A stretch of DNA of 64,000 bases from an uncultured Bacillota bacterium. GTDB lineage: Bacteria > Bacillota_I > Bacilli_A > RFN20 > CAG-288. Location: the NCBI GenBank assembly GCA_949290645.1, contig CASESG010000003.1:1-64000 (forward strand), in the 5' to 3' direction. Of this stretch, positions 16,415 to 25,485 are shown in pieces; positions within the stretch are counted from its first letter, which is position 1, and each line of letters begins with the position of its first letter. Below the pieces are notes generated by a model. The model saw only the letters and a program-made list of their open reading frames with translations, was not told where the DNA came from and did no database searches. The translations under genes and the position numbers were made by a program.

Positions 16415-18805
16415 GTGATCGAACTCATCGACTTACGGAAGACATATCACGTCAAGGGACAGGAACCGGTCGAGGCCCTCAAAGGGATCAACCTCCGCTT
16501 TCCCGACCGCGGCTTTGTCTTCATTCTCGGAAAATCCGGCTCTGGAAAGTCGACTCTTTTGAATGTCTTGGGCGGATTGGACAGCTTCGATTCCGGAGAC
16601 TTGATCCTCTTCGGAAAGTCGGCCAAGACGTTCTCGATGAAGGACTTCAATTCCTATCGCAGCGAATATGTCGGCTTCATCTTCCAGGAATACAACATCC
16701 TTCAGCGTCTCACCGTGAAGGAGAACGTCGAGATGGCCGTCCGCATCCAAGGCAAGGAACCGGATGGAAAGGAAATCGAGAGAATCCTCGAGCGTGTCGG
16801 AATCCTCGATCTGAAAGACCGAAAGCCCAGCCAGCTATCCGGTGGCCAGAAGCAGAGGGTTGCGATCGCCCGTGCCCTTGTCAAGCATCCTCGGGTCGTC
16901 CTCGCCGATGAACCCACCGGCGCCCTGGACAGCCAGAATACCAAGGAGATCTTCGAACTTCTCTCCGAACTGGCCAAGGAATGCCTGGTCATCTGCGTTA
17001 CCCACGACGGAGCCTTTGCCGAACGCTATGCGACGAGAATTGTCCGCCTGAAGGAAGGAAACGTCATCGGCGACTACACCAAGCGCAAGTCGACGCGCGA
17101 GAACCTGCCTGGAAGTGAACACGTCTACCATGTCAGCAAGGGCCTCCTGGAGATCGAAAGACCGCAGGAATTGAACCAGGACGATCTTCTCGCCATCCAA
17201 GAGAGGACCAAGGGTCATGCGGGCGAAGCCTATTACGCTTATGGCGACAAGATTCGTCTCCCCGTCGATCTAATCGAAGGGGATGAGGCGGAAACGACCC
17301 CATTCGGATTTACGAGAACGACAGAAGATGATTTGAACAAGGATATGACCACTTCCGACTACAGGAGCGGAAATGCTCATCTTTCCTTCCTAACGATCCT
17401 CAAGATGGGAGCGGAAAACCTCACGCATGGAATCGCTCGTCTTTGCTTCACGGTCGTGCTCTCCCTTCTGGCGTTCACGATGCTGGGCGTCGTCACTTCC
17501 CTGTCCTCCTTCTCTCCTTCGAGAACCTTCTCTCGCTCGGGAGAGCTCTACTCCCAGAACGCCATCGCCTTGAAGAAGACCCTCCATGTCGAGGACGAGA
17601 GCGCCAACATCGCCAACAATCTCTTGACGAAGGAGGATGTCGAGACGATCGAGAACCACTTCTCTTCTTCCCTTCCCGTCTATCGCGCTCCGGCCTTGAC
17701 CCTTGTGGCGGACTTCCTCCATGCGGATTATGCGGATAAGGGGATTCTCGAAGCCCAGCTGGTCAATTTCGCCGTCTGGGATTCGCAGAGTCAGGTTGAG
17801 GATTTCCACTTCACCCTTACGGGTTCCCTTCCTGTCGAGACCAGGGATGTCCTTCTCACCGATTACCATCTCTCCCTCTTCCAAAGGGCGGGCGCTTTGC
17901 TTCCGGATGGCTCTTCGATCGAGCCTTCCGAGGTGAACGAAGATTCTCTGATCGGAAAGGAAATCTATCTGACGGAGGACAAGGCGGTCGAGCCTTACAA
18001 GGTCACGGGCATCCTGAAGACCGATTTGAGGATCGAGGACATCCTTTCGGCTTACACGGACGAGGAATACAACCCCAACATCCCTTCCTTCTCCGCAATG
18101 GTCCAGTCCTACTTCCGCAACGGCCCTGCCCTGACTTGCTATCTCTCGCCGAAGGTACTCGAGGATTCGGAACAGATGCTGGAGCTTCTCTCTACGGGTT
18201 CGACACCTTTCGTCCTCGTCCCCTCCTATGACTCCAACAAATTGGAGAGCATCTTCGACTTCACGACAAAGACCTTCCCCTGCCAGGAGCAGGACCAGAT
18301 TTCTACCACGACCACCTATATCCGCAAGACCTACGATCCTGACACCCCGGTGATGAAGGCTCTCTCCACCTCTTCCTTCAAGAACAACATGTCCACCTTC
18401 TCGACGATTGGAATGTATGCGGCTGTCTTCTTGGGCTTCCTCTCCGTCTTGATCACGATGAACTACATGTTCACATCCGTCGCCTTCAAGAAGCAGGAGA
18501 TTGGTGTCCTGAAGGGCCTTGGCGCCCGAAGCACGGACGTCTTCGGAATCTTTGCCATCCAAGCCTTGATCCTAGGCCTGTTCAACTTCGCTCTCTCCAC
18601 CGGAGTGAGCTTTGCCATCACTTCCGTCTTCGACACTTTTCTTCGTGGCTTCCTCCAGGTTCCCCTTCCGCTCATCGCGATGGACGCGACCTCCGTCCTT
18701 GTCCTGCTATTGGTCTCGGTCCTCTTCGCCCTGCTTTCGGCCCTCATTCCGTCCTATTCGATCGCCTCGATGAAACCGGTCGATGCGATGAAGAGAAGCG
18801 AATAG
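16415..18805 (+). CDS. MacB-like ABC transporter, ATPase fused to FtsX-type permease
   Basis: The start is GTG with AGGAGG 6 nt upstream. The 796-residue protein has Walker [10 protein letters not shown], signature LSGGQKQR and Walker [13 protein letters not shown] in the first ~220 residues. A charged linker follows. Helix 1 lies around residues 340-362, then comes a ~300-residue outer domain and three C-terminal helices (about 662-785) with an FtsX-like [15 protein letters not shown] motif between helices 2 and 3. Its ATPase is more canonical than those of the two transporters at 8606-13484. It is co-transcribed with the lipoprotein at 15396. The likely role is peptide or antimicrobial export, or envelope remodelling. 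Confidence 0.85.
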   Translation: MIELIDLRKTYHVKGQEPVEALKGINLRFPDRGFVFILGKSGSGKSTLLNVLGGLDSFDSGDLILFGKSAKTFSMKDFNSYRSEYVGFIFQEYNILQRLTVKENVEMAVRIQGKEPDGKEIERILERVGILDLKDRKPSQLSGGQKQRVAIARALVKHPRVVLADEPTGALDSQNTKEIFELLSELAKECLVICVTHDGAFAERYATRIVRLKEGNVIGDYTKRKSTRENLPGSEHVYHVSKGLLEIERPQELNQDDLLAIQERTKGHAGEAYYAYGDKIRLPVDLIEGDEAETTPFGFTRTTEDDLNKDMTTSDYRSGNAHLSFLTILKMGAENLTHGIARLCFTVVLSLLAFTMLGVVTSLSSFSPSRTFSRSGELYSQNAIALKKTLHVEDESANIANNLLTKEDVETIENHFSSSLPVYRAPALTLVADFLHADYADKGILEAQLVNFAVWDSQSQVEDFHFTLTGSLPVETRDVLLTDYHLSLFQRAGALLPDGSSIEPSEVNEDSLIGKEIYLTEDKAVEPYKVTGILKTDLRIEDILSAYTDEEYNPNIPSFSAMVQSYFRNGPALTCYLSPKVLEDSEQMLELLSTGSTPFVLVPSYDSNKLESIFDFTTKTFPCQEQDQISTTTTYIRKTYDPDTPVMKALSTSSFKNNMSTFSTIGMYAAVFLGFLSVLITMNYMFTSVAFKKQEIGVLKGLGARSTDVFGIFAIQALILGLFNFALSTGVSFAITSVFDTFLRGFLQVPLPLIAMDATSVLVLLLVSVLFALLSALIPSYSIASMKPVDAMKRSE

Positions 18806-18851
18806 CGAAAATATCCCTCTTCTGCCCTTTTCTTTTCCTTCGGAAAACCTC

Positions 18852-18857
18852 TATAAT
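18852..18857 (+). promoter_or_regulatory. -10 element of the small gene at 18881
   Basis: TATAAT at 18852-18857, followed by AAGGAG at 18865-18870. No clear -35 is visible. The TTG at 18872 is too close to the ribosome binding site, so ATG 18881 is preferred as start. Confidence 0.5.
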
Positions 18858-18880
18858 GGTTCACAAGGAGTTTGAAAGAC

Positions 18881-19294
18881 ATGGTGATTGACAAAGCGTT
18901 GGCGATGAAGGTCTGGGAAGCGGTGTATGGCGACAAGGAAGCGGCAGTGGACTGCTTCGGTGCCCACATGGTCAAGAGCGCTTATTCCGACAAACCGGTC
19001 CTCATGGTTTCGCCCACAGACGGGAAGACCTATGACTACAGCTGGACTCTGGACCGCATCCGTCCGGCCTCTTCCTTCGACGATCCGAAGGAAGCGGACA
19101 ACCTCAACAACCTCGAGCCGATGATGCGCCTTTCGGCCTACGAGAAGGATCGCACGGGCTATCCCGAGTTCACGGTCCGCGGAGCCAAGTACAAGGTCGT
19201 CGAGACCTATGGCTATGACGGCTACGGCATCCTAGACGAATGGAACCGTCGCATCGACTGGAAAGGCGTCCAGAAGAGGATGTTCGTCGACTGA
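18881..19294 (+). CDS. Conserved-looking hypothetical protein
   Basis: This 137-residue soluble protein has no signal or membrane segment. The start at 18881 is 10 nt from AAGGAG. The composition is typical of an ordinary cytoplasmic protein, with a central DGKTYDYSWTLDR segment and a Tyr/Gly-rich VETYGYDGYGILDEWN near the end. It is followed by a strong terminator, so it forms its own unit. I do not recognise the family. Confidence 0.65.
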   Translation: MVIDKALAMKVWEAVYGDKEAAVDCFGAHMVKSAYSDKPVLMVSPTDGKTYDYSWTLDRIRPASSFDDPKEADNLNNLEPMMRLSAYEKDRTGYPEFTVRGAKYKVVETYGYDGYGILDEWNRRIDWKGVQKRMFVD

Positions 19295-19310
19295 TTCTTT
19301 TGTTGACAAC

Positions 19311-19335
19311 GCCTCGGCTTGGCCGGGGCTTTTTT
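19311..19335 (+). terminator. Rho-independent terminator
   Basis: GCCTCGGC (19311-19318), short loop, GCCGGGGC (19322-19329) and six T. One G-T pair is in the stem. Confidence 0.85.
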
Positions 19336-19466
19336 GAATGTCAAGGACAAAACTGGCCTTTTGTCAATATTGTTTTCCTGTGAAAGCTATTTCATGCGCT
19401 ATCCCTCTTGTTCGTCACTACAATGATATTGTCCGACTGAAGTCGGCAGAGAGGAAAATACATATT

Positions 19467-19910
19467 ATGGCTAAGAAAAATTGTGCGAAGTCTGTTCGCG
19501 TCATTCATACCCCCGAGGGCTATTGCCTCAACGAGAAGTCTTTCGGAAAGGTTCATGAGCTTTGCAAGGGAACTTCCGTCTATGGCGTCGAGGAGTACAC
19601 CTACAAGGGCAAGCTCCATCAGGGCGAAGTCACCTTCGTCGGCGGAGAAGGCCTGAAGGAAGTCTATCCGACCTTGGGCGGAACGAATCACGGCTATACC
19701 CTCGAAGGTCTGGCCCAGAAGATCTTCCACGCCGAGAACGCCCTTGTCCGTCACTCCGACAGCGAGGACAGGGATTTCGTCTACGTCAATGAGAAGTCCG
19801 TCCTGAAGTTCGTCGGCGACAGCCATAAGAGCTACACCATCAAGGTTCGCTTCTACGACAACTGCTACGGCAACGACAACAACCGTTGGGTTGTCATCTA
19901 CGCTGAATAA
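19467..19910 (+). CDS. Hypothetical soluble protein
   Basis: This 147-residue protein starts at ATG 19467, with GAGAGGA about 11 nt upstream. Upstream in-frame sequence lacks a ribosome binding site. It is Gly/Lys/Tyr-rich, with a central GGTNHGYTLEGLAQKIFHAENAL-like region and a C-terminal beta-rich part ending in RWVVIYAE. No signal peptide or known domain is recognised. It stands alone between two terminators. Confidence 0.65.
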   Translation: MAKKNCAKSVRVIHTPEGYCLNEKSFGKVHELCKGTSVYGVEEYTYKGKLHQGEVTFVGGEGLKEVYPTLGGTNHGYTLEGLAQKIFHAENALVRHSDSEDRDFVYVNEKSVLKFVGDSHKSYTIKVRFYDNCYGNDNNRWVVIYAE

Positions 19911-19915
19911 AGCAA

Positions 19916-19947
19916 AGAAAAAGGCCCCTTTCGGGGCTTTCTTCGTC
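19916..19947. terminator. Bidirectional terminator between convergent genes
   Basis: AAAAAGGCCCC, TTTC loop, GGGGCTTTCTT. It serves the plus-strand gene ending at 19910 and the minus-strand rubredoxin gene ending at 19950. Confidence 0.7.
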
Positions 19948-19949
19948 TC

Positions 19950-20084
19950 TCAGTCGATCTTCTCGAACTGATCGGCCCCAGCTCCGCAGAGCGGGCAGAC
20001 ATAGTCCGCAGGGAGCTCTTCCTCTTCCGTCTCGTAGACGTAGCCGCACAAGAGGCAGCGGAAGTGATGGAGTTTCTTTTCCAT
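19950..20084 (-). CDS. Rubredoxin-type iron protein
   Basis: This 44-residue protein has two knuckles, CLLCGYVYE near the start and CPLCGAG near the end, which together bind one iron by four cysteines. The length fits the shortest rubredoxins. The same domain also occurs at the end of rubrerythrins, but here it stands alone. The start at 20084 has AAAGGAG 8 nt upstream. The role is electron transfer in the cytoplasm, commonly in oxygen and peroxide detoxification of anaerobes. Confidence 0.85.
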   Translation of the reverse strand: MEKKLHHFRCLLCGYVYETEEEELPADYVCPLCGAGADQFEKID

Positions 20085-20224
20085 TGCTTTTCTCCTTTCT
20101 GGTACGACCCTATTTAAGCACATTTGAGAGTGAAAGAAAACGAAGACGCTTCCAATTCTTCTCTTTCCTTTCCCTTTCGAAGTGGTAGAATAACTTGGCT
20201 TACGACGAAGAAAAGAGGACAAGA

Positions 20225-20860
20225 ATGGTGATAGTCATCGGTGGCATGATCGGCCTTGGGAAGACAACGACGGCAAGTTTGCTCAGCAAGAGGCTGAATC
20301 TTCCCGTCTATTACGAGTCGGTGGAGGGAAACAAGGTCCTTCCGCTTTTCTACAAGGCGTCGGAAGAGGAGAAGGAGAGGAATCGCTATCCCTTCCTCCT
20401 GCAGATGTCTTTCCTTTCGTCTCGCTTTGACGCGATCCGGAAAGCTCTTTGTCAGGACAACGCCATCCTCGACCGCTCCATCTACGAGGATCACTACTTC
20501 GCCAAGAAGAATCATGACCTGGGCAACATCTCCGACCTCGAGATGGATGTCTACGACAAGTTCCTGAATCAGATGCTTGACGTCCTGACGGCCCTTCCGA
20601 AGAAGTCGCCGGACGTGATGGTCTATCTCAAGGGTTCCTTCGAGACGGTCCTCAAGAGGATCAAGGAACGGGGGAGAAGCTTTGAGTTGGGCGATGAGCT
20701 TGTCGATTACTACCATTTCCTGTGGAAGGATTACGACGAGTGGGTCCATTCCTCCTACAAGGCCTCGCCGATGATCGTCGTCGACGTCGACCAGGTGGAC
20801 ATCGTCAACAACCCCTCCGACTTCGACCTGCTTGTCGAGGAAATCGAGAAATATCGATGA
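20225..20860 (+). CDS. Deoxynucleoside kinase
   Basis: This 211-residue protein has the P-loop [10 protein letters not shown], the [13 protein letters not shown] (DRS) motif and the lid region R.KERGRSFE typical of the dCK/dGK family. It phosphorylates deoxynucleosides in salvage, using ATP. The start ATG 20225 is preceded by AGAGGA. The stop overlaps the start of the acetyltransferase gene (ATGA). The nucleoside importer at 57.8-63 kb and deoC at 48.6 kb are consistent with an active salvage pathway. Substrate preference (dA/dG or dC/T) cannot be told. Confidence 0.85.
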   Translation: MVIVIGGMIGLGKTTTASLLSKRLNLPVYYESVEGNKVLPLFYKASEEEKERNRYPFLLQMSFLSSRFDAIRKALCQDNAILDRSIYEDHYFAKKNHDLGNISDLEMDVYDKFLNQMLDVLTALPKKSPDVMVYLKGSFETVLKRIKERGRSFELGDELVDYYHFLWKDYDEWVHSSYKASPMIVVDVDQVDIVNNPSDFDLLVEEIEKYR

Positions 20861-21495
20861 GCGACGGCTTTTTCCGCCTGCCCAGAGAGGAAGATCTGGA
20901 AGAGCTTGTTTCCCTGACGGCGCAAAGCCTCGACTTTTTGCGCTACTGTGACACGAAAGAGAAGTGCCTTGCGTTCGGACGGGGTTTTGTCCTTCTCCAT
21001 CTTGCCGAGAGCAATTTTGCGGAAGTCTATGAGGAGAAGGGAATGGTCTCTGGCGTCCTTCTTGGAACGATAAGGAAGGCTTCTCTTCTCTTTCGTCAGT
21101 CTCTTGCGGAGGAAGGAAGAAGGCAGTATTTGATCGCCTTTGGGCCAGGAGAGGGAAATTCCCTCTATTCCGATACCTGCCTGGCGATGAAGAAGGAGTC
21201 AGGCATCTCCTCCTTTCTCGGGGAGATCACCCTTCTTTCCTTGCGTCCACAATTGAGGGGCAAGGGCTTGGCCAAGAAGATGATCAAGCATTATCTTTCG
21301 AGAGCCCTTCTCTATGGCAAGGAGAAGGTCTATCTCTTTTCTGACACGGACTGCAACTATGCTTTCTATCCCCATGTGGGCTTTGAGAAGAGAGGGGAGA
21401 GGAAGATCGTCTTCGACCTAAAAGACGGAAAGGAAGCTCCACTGACTTGCTTCCTCTTTGTCGCCGATCCCCGAAAACTGATTGAAAGCCTCTAG
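20857..21495 (+). CDS. GNAT-family N-acetyltransferase
   Basis: This 212-residue protein starts at ATG overlapping the stop of the kinase gene. The N-terminal half is helical. The acetyl-CoA motif RPQLRGKGLAKKMIKHYL is near residue 140 and the final strand contains SDTDCNYAFYPHVGFEKRG. It is related to the broken gene at 5390-6032. The substrate is unknown. The coding end contains the promoter of the next gene. Confidence 0.75.
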   Translation: MSDGFFRLPREEDLEELVSLTAQSLDFLRYCDTKEKCLAFGRGFVLLHLAESNFAEVYEEKGMVSGVLLGTIRKASLLFRQSLAEEGRRQYLIAFGPGEGNSLYSDTCLAMKKESGISSFLGEITLLSLRPQLRGKGLAKKMIKHYLSRALLYGKEKVYLFSDTDCNYAFYPHVGFEKRGERKIVFDLKDGKEAPLTCFLFVADPRKLIESL

Positions 21496-21510
21496 TGGCT
21501 GTTGTATAGT
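21482..21510 (+). promoter_or_regulatory. Promoter of the preQ1 riboswitch-queT unit
   Basis: TTGAAA (21482-21487), 17-nt spacer, TATAGT (21505-21510). It overlaps the last codons of the acetyltransferase gene and places the transcript start right before the riboswitch. Confidence 0.75.
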
Positions 21511-21519
21511 GTCCTTGTA

Positions 21520-21568
21520 CCTAGCGGGTCTACCCATGCAACCCCGCTCTAAACATTAACAGGGGGCT
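21520..21568 (+). ncRNA. PreQ1-I riboswitch
   Basis: Stem P1 is AGCGGG (21523-21528) with CCCGCT (21543-21548). The 3' strand is preceded by AACC as in known class I aptamers. The A-rich tail (CTAAACATTAACA) that would fold back as the H-type pseudoknot leads directly into AGGGGG, the ribosome binding site of queT. This matches the layout of the compact translation-controlling preQ1-I switches, in which ligand binding hides the ribosome binding site. The downstream gene is a queuosine-precursor transporter, which supports the call. Confidence 0.75.
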
Positions 21569-21574
21569 TTTTTC

Positions 21575-22180
21575 ATGAACGAAAGTGTGGATTCGACGAA
21601 GAAAGAAGGATTCTTCAAGAGCTATCTCTCCTGCTTTCGGATGAAGACCAAGGACATCGCCGCCAATGCCATCATCGCAGCCTTGTACGTGGCCTTGACC
21701 TACGCCTTCTCCTTCCTCTCCTACGGGCCTTTCCAGTGCCGCATCTCCGAATTCCTGATGGTTCTTTGCTTCTTCAATCCCAACTATGCCATCGGCCTGA
21801 CGATCGGCTGTGCTTTGTCCAACATCTACTCCATCACGAGCGGCCTTCTCGGTCCTTTCGACATCCTCTTCGGAAGCCTGGCGACCTTGAGCGCCTGTCT
21901 CCTGATGCCGATGGTGCGTAGCTTCTTCTTCTCGACCTTGATTCCTTGTCTGACAAACGGCATCATCCTCTCCCTGGAATTCACTTTCCTCCTGGGCTTG
22001 GATGCGACAAGCGGACTCTCGACCGGAATCTATTTCCTGGTTCAGTTCGGATGGATCTTCCTGGGCGAGTTCATCGCCATCTCCATCTTCGGCTATCTCC
22101 TCTTCCTGACCTTGACGAAGAAGGTGAAAGGAATCGAGAAGACTCTCAATCTGAGGCTGAATCTCTCCTATCGCTTCTGA
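21575..22180 (+). CDS. queT: Queuosine precursor transporter QueT
   Basis: This 201-residue integral membrane protein has about six helices. It belongs to the QueT family (S component of energy-coupling factor type transporters), recognised from the N-terminal ANAIIAALYVALTY and the ISEFLMVLCFFNPNYAIGLTIG region. It imports preQ1 or a related precursor for wobble-base queuosine synthesis. The preceding preQ1 riboswitch strongly supports the function. The shared ECF module is not in this window. Confidence 0.9.
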   Translation: MNESVDSTKKEGFFKSYLSCFRMKTKDIAANAIIAALYVALTYAFSFLSYGPFQCRISEFLMVLCFFNPNYAIGLTIGCALSNIYSITSGLLGPFDILFGSLATLSACLLMPMVRSFFFSTLIPCLTNGIILSLEFTFLLGLDATSGLSTGIYFLVQFGWIFLGEFIAISIFGYLLFLTLTKKVKGIEKTLNLRLNLSYRF

Positions 22181-22186
22181 GGAAGG

Positions 22187-23461
22187 TTACGTCTTCTCTT
22201 TCTGGGCGAGCCTTCTCGCTCCGGAGACGGAGGTCGAACGGGGAATCTTCTTCAGACGCTCGTATTCTTCCATCAAGGCGCGCTCGTATTTTCCGTTTCC
22301 CCAGCCGTGGAAGAGGGAGAGGTCTTCCATCCCTTCCGGAAGATAGACCAGGTGCTTCCAGACGTCTTTCTCGTCATAGGGATATTGTTCGTCCTTGGAA
22401 AGGGCGGCGTTCTTCAGACGCAGATAGCTTCTCACCCGGACGGGATTCGCACTGACCAGGTCCATCGCCTCTTGGATGCCCAGATAGCTGGCCTTCGACT
22501 TCGGGGAGAGGGCAAGTTCGCAGACGGAAAAGCCCAGAGGGATGACCGCTTCCGGAAGACCGACTTCCCTTGCCACCATGGCGGCGTGATAGGCGCGGTC
22601 GACGGCCTGGGGATTTCCTAGGCCGATATCTTCATAGGCCGTGACCAGAAGGCGTCGGATCAGGCCTTCGAGGTCTCCTGACTGCAGGATCTTGGCGAGG
22701 TAGTACAAGGCGGCGTCGACGTCGCTTCCTCGGATGGATTTCTGCAGGGCAGAGACGGTGTCGTAATGCTCGTCCTCGTCCTTGTCCCCGAGATAGTTGG
22801 GAGCGATTGCGACTTCCTTGACGTCCTCCAGGGTGATCTTGTGCTCCTTTGAGTAGGAGAGGCTGATCGCCTCCAACTGGTTGTAGGCAAAGCGCAAGTC
22901 CCCACCGCTGATCGAAGCGAGATAGGAGAGTCCCTCTTCCTCGAAGGTCCTCCTGTTGTCGAGTCCCTCTTTGGAGGAAACGGCTCTCTTGAGACCCGTG
23001 AGGATGTCTTCCTTGCTCAGCTTCTCGCTTTCCAGAAGTCTTGTGCGGCTGCGGATGGCGGGATTGAGGGAGATCAGGGGATTGGCGGTCGTGCAGCCGA
23101 TGAGGTAGAAGTCTCCGTTCTCCAGATGGGGAAGAAGGAGGTCTTGCTTTCCCTTGTCCAGGCGATGGATCTCGTCGATGACGACGATGCTCGGTTGGAA
23201 GCGGATGGCTTCCGCAAAGCTCTGTTCCATCGTGCTCTTGTTGTCCAGGACGGCATTGAGCTTGACGCAATAGGCATCGAAGGAGCGGGCGAAGGCTTCC
23301 GCCAGGGTGGTCTTTCCGGTTCCGGGAGGACCATAGAAAATCATCGAGACGAGGCTGTTGTTCTCAATCAGATGCGAAAGGAAGGTCTTGATCTTGCTCT
23401 GTCCCAGGACATCTTCGATTCTCTGAGGCCGCATCCGATAGGCAAGGGGTTTGTCGATCAT
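22187..23461 (-). CDS. rarA: Replication-associated recombination ATPase RarA (MgsA)
   Basis: This 424-residue AAA+ protein has Walker A GPPGTGKTT (about residues 44-52) and Walker B VVIDEIHR (about 95). The RarA/MgsA C-terminal tetramerisation part includes the YPYDE and KYLP-type region before HLVYLPEGM. It acts at stalled replication forks. The start at 23461 has GGAGGTGA directly upstream; a GTG 12 nt further up is less likely. Its 3' end converges with queT, with 6 nt between the stops. Confidence 0.9.
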   Translation of the reverse strand: MIDKPLAYRMRPQRIEDVLGQSKIKTFLSHLIENNSLVSMIFYGPPGTGKTTLAEAFARSFDAYCVKLNAVLDNKSTMEQSFAEAIRFQPSIVVIDEIHRLDKGKQDLLLPHLENGDFYLIGCTTANPLISLNPAIRSRTRLLESEKLSKEDILTGLKRAVSSKEGLDNRRTFEEEGLSYLASISGGDLRFAYNQLEAISLSYSKEHKITLEDVKEVAIAPNYLGDKDEDEHYDTVSALQKSIRGSDVDAALYYLAKILQSGDLEGLIRRLLVTAYEDIGLGNPQAVDRAYHAAMVAREVGLPEAVIPLGFSVCELALSPKSKASYLGIQEAMDLVSANPVRVRSYLRLKNAALSKDEQYPYDEKDVWKHLVYLPEGMEDLSLFHGWGNGKYERALMEEYERLKKIPRSTSVSGARRLAQKEKT

Positions 23462-23514
23462 CTTCACCTCCACGATTTTCTCTCTATTGTAGCGCAGGAA
23501 GGAAGCTTTCTGGG

Positions 23515-23520
23515 TATAAT
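23515..23520 (+). promoter_or_regulatory. -10 box giving a leaderless dtd transcript
   Basis: TATAAT at 23515-23520 ends six bases before the ATG of dtd. There is no ribosome binding site between them, so transcription would start at or next to the A of the start codon. No good -35 is visible. Confidence 0.5.
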
Positions 23521-23526
23521 ATCCTC

Positions 23527-23979
23527 ATGAGAATCTTGGTTCAGCTGTGTCAGCGCGGGAAGGTCGTTGTCGATGACAAAGTCGTCTCGGAGATTTCGCA
23601 TGGCGAGGTCGTCTTCGTCGGCTTCACGGAAGGGGATGACGAGAAGACCATCTCCTTCATGATCGAAAAGCTTCTGAAGCTGAGGATCTTCGCCGACAAG
23701 GAGGGAAAGACCAATCTCTCCGTTTTCGATGTCCGGGGATCGATTCTGGCCATCAGCCAGTTCACCCTCTATGCCGACGTGAGGAAGGGAAACCGTCCCT
23801 CCTTCGTCCATGCCCTTGGCCATGAGAAGTCCAAGCCTCTCTATGACCTCTTCGCCGATCTTCTCTCCAAGCGCTATCCGTCATGTGCCTTCGGGATCTT
23901 CGGGGCGGACATGAAGGTCGACTTCGTCAATGACGGCCCCTTCACGATCCTTCTCGACAGCCAGGAGCTTCTGCGATGA
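23527..23979 (+). CDS. dtd: D-aminoacyl-tRNA deacylase
   Basis: This 150-residue protein has the full Dtd signature: MRILVQLC start, SQFTLYAD near residue 78 and the NDGPFT motif near residue 138 (NxGPxT loop). It hydrolyses D-amino acids from mischarged tRNAs in the cytoplasm. No Shine-Dalgarno is present and the -10 box is adjacent, so initiation is probably leaderless. The stop overlaps the start of mnmA (ATGA), so the two are co-transcribed. Confidence 0.9.
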   Translation: MRILVQLCQRGKVVVDDKVVSEISHGEVVFVGFTEGDDEKTISFMIEKLLKLRIFADKEGKTNLSVFDVRGSILAISQFTLYADVRKGNRPSFVHALGHEKSKPLYDLFADLLSKRYPSCAFGIFGADMKVDFVNDGPFTILLDSQELLR

Positions 23980-25112
23980 AGAAAGTCCTTCTTGGCCTCT
24001 CGGGAGGCGTGGATTCCGCCGTTGCGGCCCATCTTCTTGTCCTTCAGGGATTTGACGTGACGGGCTGCTTTATGCGGAACTGGGACTCGATCGCAAACAA
24101 CGACATCCTCGGAAACCCGACCCTTTCCGGCTCCAAGTGTTCCCAGGAGTTGGATTATGACGATGCGGCGGAGACGGCCTTCGCCCTATCGATTCCGATC
24201 GTCCGGAAGGATTTCATTGAGGAATACTGGGAGGATGTCTTCCAGGTCTTTCTGTGCACCTATCGCCGAGGATACACCCCCGATCCCGACGTCTTCTGCA
24301 ACAAGTATATCAAGTTCGGTTCTTTCCTCTCCTTCGCCAAGGAATCTGGATACGACCTCATCGCGATGGGGCATTACGCCAAGAGGATTGACGAGAACGG
24401 GGAGACACATCTCTACAAGGCCTTCGACAAGAACAAGGATCAATCCTACTTCCTCTCCCAATTGACTTCAGAGCAGCTCAGCCAGTGCCTCTTCCCCTTG
24501 GAGAGTCTCACCAAGGAAGAGGTGCGGAAGATGGCTCTCGAGCTCTCTCTTCCCGTCGCCAGGAAGAAGGATTCGACCGGAGTCTGCTTCATCGGGGAGA
24601 GGAACTTCAAGAACTTCCTCAAGAACTATCTCCCAGCCCAGAAAGGGCCGATCGTCGACATCGTCACGGGAAAGGAAATCGCCGAGCATGACGGCGTCCT
24701 CTACTACACGGTTGGGCAGCACAGGGGATTGAACCTCGGGGGACGGAAGGACTATCCACCCCTTCCCTTCTTCGTCGTCGGCAAGGACGTGAGCAAGAAC
24801 ATCCTCTATGTCGCCCAGGAAGAGGGAAACGAGTTCCGCTTCTCCTATGGATGCCTCTTGACCTCCTTCAACTGGATCGGAGCGGATGTCCCGGAAGAAA
24901 AATACCGCTGCTCTTGCAAGTTCCGCTATCGGGGAAAGGACATGCCCGTCACTCTTGAGGTGCTGGGAAAGGACAGAGCCCTTCTTCGTTATCCGCGCTA
25001 TCCCTACATCTGCAAGGGACAGATCGCCGCCCTCTATCTCGGAGACCGCTGCCTGGGAAGTGGAACGATCGAGGAAACCTACGACGAGAACGGGGGAAAG
25101 ATTCGCTACTGA
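23976..25112 (+). CDS. mnmA: tRNA 2-thiouridine(34) synthase MnmA
   Basis: This 378-residue protein has the PP-loop SGGVDSAVAA at the N terminus. The two catalytic cysteines lie in NPDVFCN-like (PDVFCNKYIKFG, about residue 108) and TGVCFIGERNF (about residue 208) contexts. It thiolates U34 of Glu, Gln and Lys tRNAs; tRNA-Glu(TTC) at 34.9 kb is one substrate. It overlaps dtd by 4 nt. The length is normal for the family. Confidence 0.95.
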   Translation: MKKVLLGLSGGVDSAVAAHLLVLQGFDVTGCFMRNWDSIANNDILGNPTLSGSKCSQELDYDDAAETAFALSIPIVRKDFIEEYWEDVFQVFLCTYRRGYTPDPDVFCNKYIKFGSFLSFAKESGYDLIAMGHYAKRIDENGETHLYKAFDKNKDQSYFLSQLTSEQLSQCLFPLESLTKEEVRKMALELSLPVARKKDSTGVCFIGERNFKNFLKNYLPAQKGPIVDIVTGKEIAEHDGVLYYTVGQHRGLNLGGRKDYPPLPFFVVGKDVSKNILYVAQEEGNEFRFSYGCLLTSFNWIGADVPEEKYRCSCKFRYRGKDMPVTLEVLGKDRALLRYPRYPYICKGQIAALYLGDRCLGSGTIEETYDENGGKIRY

Positions 25113-25125
25113 GACGACATTTTTC

Positions 25126-25155
25126 TTGAAATCAAGGACGTCCCTTTTGTAGAAT
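25126..25155 (+). promoter_or_regulatory. Promoter of rpsU
   Basis: TTGAAA (25126-25131), 18-nt spacer, TAGAAT (25150-25155). Confidence 0.65.
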
Positions 25156-25190
25156 GAGCGATGGCAATATAGAAAACGAGGTGATTAGAC

Positions 25191-25361
25191 TTGCCAAAGA
25201 CAGCTGTTCGTGACGGCGAAACCCTGGACGACGCGATGAAGCGTTTCAAGCGCCAGGTCAACAAGGCCGGCACCATTGCGGACTTCCGCAAGCACGACTT
25301 CTTCCTCAAGAAGGGTCTCAAGCGGAAGCTGAAGAGCGAGAACGCTCGCCGGAAGCACTAA
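25191..25361 (+). CDS. rpsU: 30S ribosomal protein S21
   Basis: This 56-residue basic protein is read from a TTG start at 25191, preceded by GAGGTGA. The sequence (ETLDDAMKRFKRQV near the start, then HDFFLKKGLKRKLKSE) is typical S21, which helps the small subunit recognise Shine-Dalgarno sequences. The short length and TTG start make it easy to miss. It has its own promoter and terminator. Confidence 0.93.
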   Translation: MPKTAVRDGETLDDAMKRFKRQVNKAGTIADFRKHDFFLKKGLKRKLKSENARRKH

Positions 25362-25371
25362 GTTCGCTTCT

Positions 25372-25399
25372 GCCATCTCCGTAAGGAGGTGGCTTTTTT
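25372..25399 (+). terminator. Terminator of rpsU
   Basis: GCCATCTCC (25372-25380), GTAA, GGAGGTGGC (25385-25393), six T. Confidence 0.95.
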
Positions 25400-25485
25400 C
25401 GTGCCGGATGATTCCTGGAAGGAATGAGGACGGATTGACAAGTTTGTCCGTGATAGAAAAGACGGAAGAGAGATAAAGCAAGGGA

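Noticed and set aside
17390-18562. 390-codon minus-strand frame across the ABC transporter
   Set aside because: A mirror frame of GC-rich coding DNA without recognisable protein features; the same holds for the long antisense frames at 22-23, 26-28, 29-34, 41-43, 50-52 and 58-63 kb.
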